Assembly: GCA_017545365.1 (NCBI GenBank)
Contig: JAFWOP010000141.1
Location: 1-14,380 of the forward strand
Length of the DNA: 14,380 nt
Direction: 5' to 3'
Origin: Bacteroidales bacterium
GTDB lineage: Bacteria; Bacteroidota; Bacteroidia; Bacteroidales; P3
Below the pieces are notes generated by a model, which had not been told where the DNA came from, made no database searches, and was given only the letters and a program-made list of their open reading frames with translations. Positions 14,240 through 14,380 of the stretch are shown here, one piece after another. The number at the start of each line of letters is the position of its first letter. Position 1 is the first letter of the stretch. The translations under genes were made by a program, and so were the position numbers.

Positions 14240-14380
14240 GGTTCATCCGATTTTTGCTTAGGTGGACCAAGCCATCAAGCGACCTTGAAGTCATGTAAGG
14301 CGAGTAGCCGAAGTTTGAAATAGTGTTCGTCACGAAAACCGTAAGCCATGCGCTTGAGGGTTTTGATTTTGTTGTTGATG
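14240..14380 (-). mobile_element. Partial insertion sequence, probably ISL3 family
   Basis: The 3' portion of an IS enters from the right edge, recognised by the transposase C-terminus on the minus strand. A possible terminal inverted repeat begins GGTTCATCCGATTTTTGC at 14240, just after an A-rich stretch (14232-14239) that could be an 8-bp target duplication. ISL3 elements typically have ends starting with GG and 8-bp AT-rich duplications. The other end lies outside the window, so the boundary is provisional. Confidence 0.55.
14275..14380 (-). CDS. Transposase C-terminus (partial, ISL3-like DDE)
   Basis: The minus strand reads in frame from the right edge to a TGA at 14277-14275, giving the last 34 residues of a protein. 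They include NNKIKTLKRMAYGFRD followed by EHYFKLRLLALHDF, which I recognise as the typical C-terminal end of ISL3-family DDE transposases (NN.IK..KR.AYG.R...F..R). The 5' part is beyond the window, so completeness of the element and catalytic residues cannot be judged. Convergent with the sigma-factor unit. Confidence 0.75.
   Translation of the reverse strand, partial: INNKIKTLKRMAYGFRDEHYFKLRLLALHDFKVA

Noticed and set aside
14132..14323. 63-codon plus-strand open frame
   Set aside because: Runs through hairpins of the repeat and the IS end; no start signal and no protein-like pattern.

Overview
The window is chromosomal DNA from a member of the Bacteroidota, most likely order Bacteroidales; I cannot fix the family. 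Three things point there. The gene order matches the Bacteroidetes form of the S10/spc/alpha super-operon, with secY followed directly by map-infA-rpmJ and no adk. Leaders are A-rich and mostly lack a Shine-Dalgarno. S14, S4 and L36 lack complete zinc-binding cysteine sets. Base composition is moderate, with strongly C- or T-ending codons in the bodies of the highly expressed genes.

Region 1 (4-10958) is a continuous plus-strand run of 22 genes: rplP, rpmC, rpsQ, rplN, rplX, rplE, rpsN, rpsH, rplF, rplR, rpsE, rpmD, rplO, secY, map, infA, rpmJ, rpsM, rpsK, rpsD, rpoA, rplQ. It encodes ribosomal proteins of both subunits, the SecYEG channel core, N-terminal methionine removal, initiation factor IF-1 and the RNA polymerase alpha subunit. 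The 38-codon rpmJ is easily missed. The run ends at a clear intrinsic terminator (10979-11020). Several gaps inside the operon carry inverted repeats: upstream of rpsH, rplO, secY and rpsK. The gaps before secY and rpoA also share a degenerate 8-nt periodicity.

Region 2 (11021-12621) holds enolase (eno) and a strong intrinsic terminator. Between them lies the first copy of a structured repeat of about 130 bp, made of three consecutive hairpins.

Region 3 (12622-14089) is an accessory three-gene unit with overlapping genes: an ECF-type sigma factor, a small single-pass membrane protein in the usual anti-sigma position, and a membrane-anchored protein that may be DUF4252-like. The upstream DNA carries TTGCAC three times, two of them 11 bp apart, and a 12-bp palindrome spans the sigma start codon.

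Region 4 (14090-14380) holds a second same-orientation copy of the three-hairpin repeat. It abuts the 3' end of an insertion sequence whose minus-strand transposase, probably ISL3 family, runs off the window.

The most unusual features are the three-hairpin repeat, whose paired bases differ in a compensatory way between copies, and the fact that its two copies bracket the sigma-factor module.
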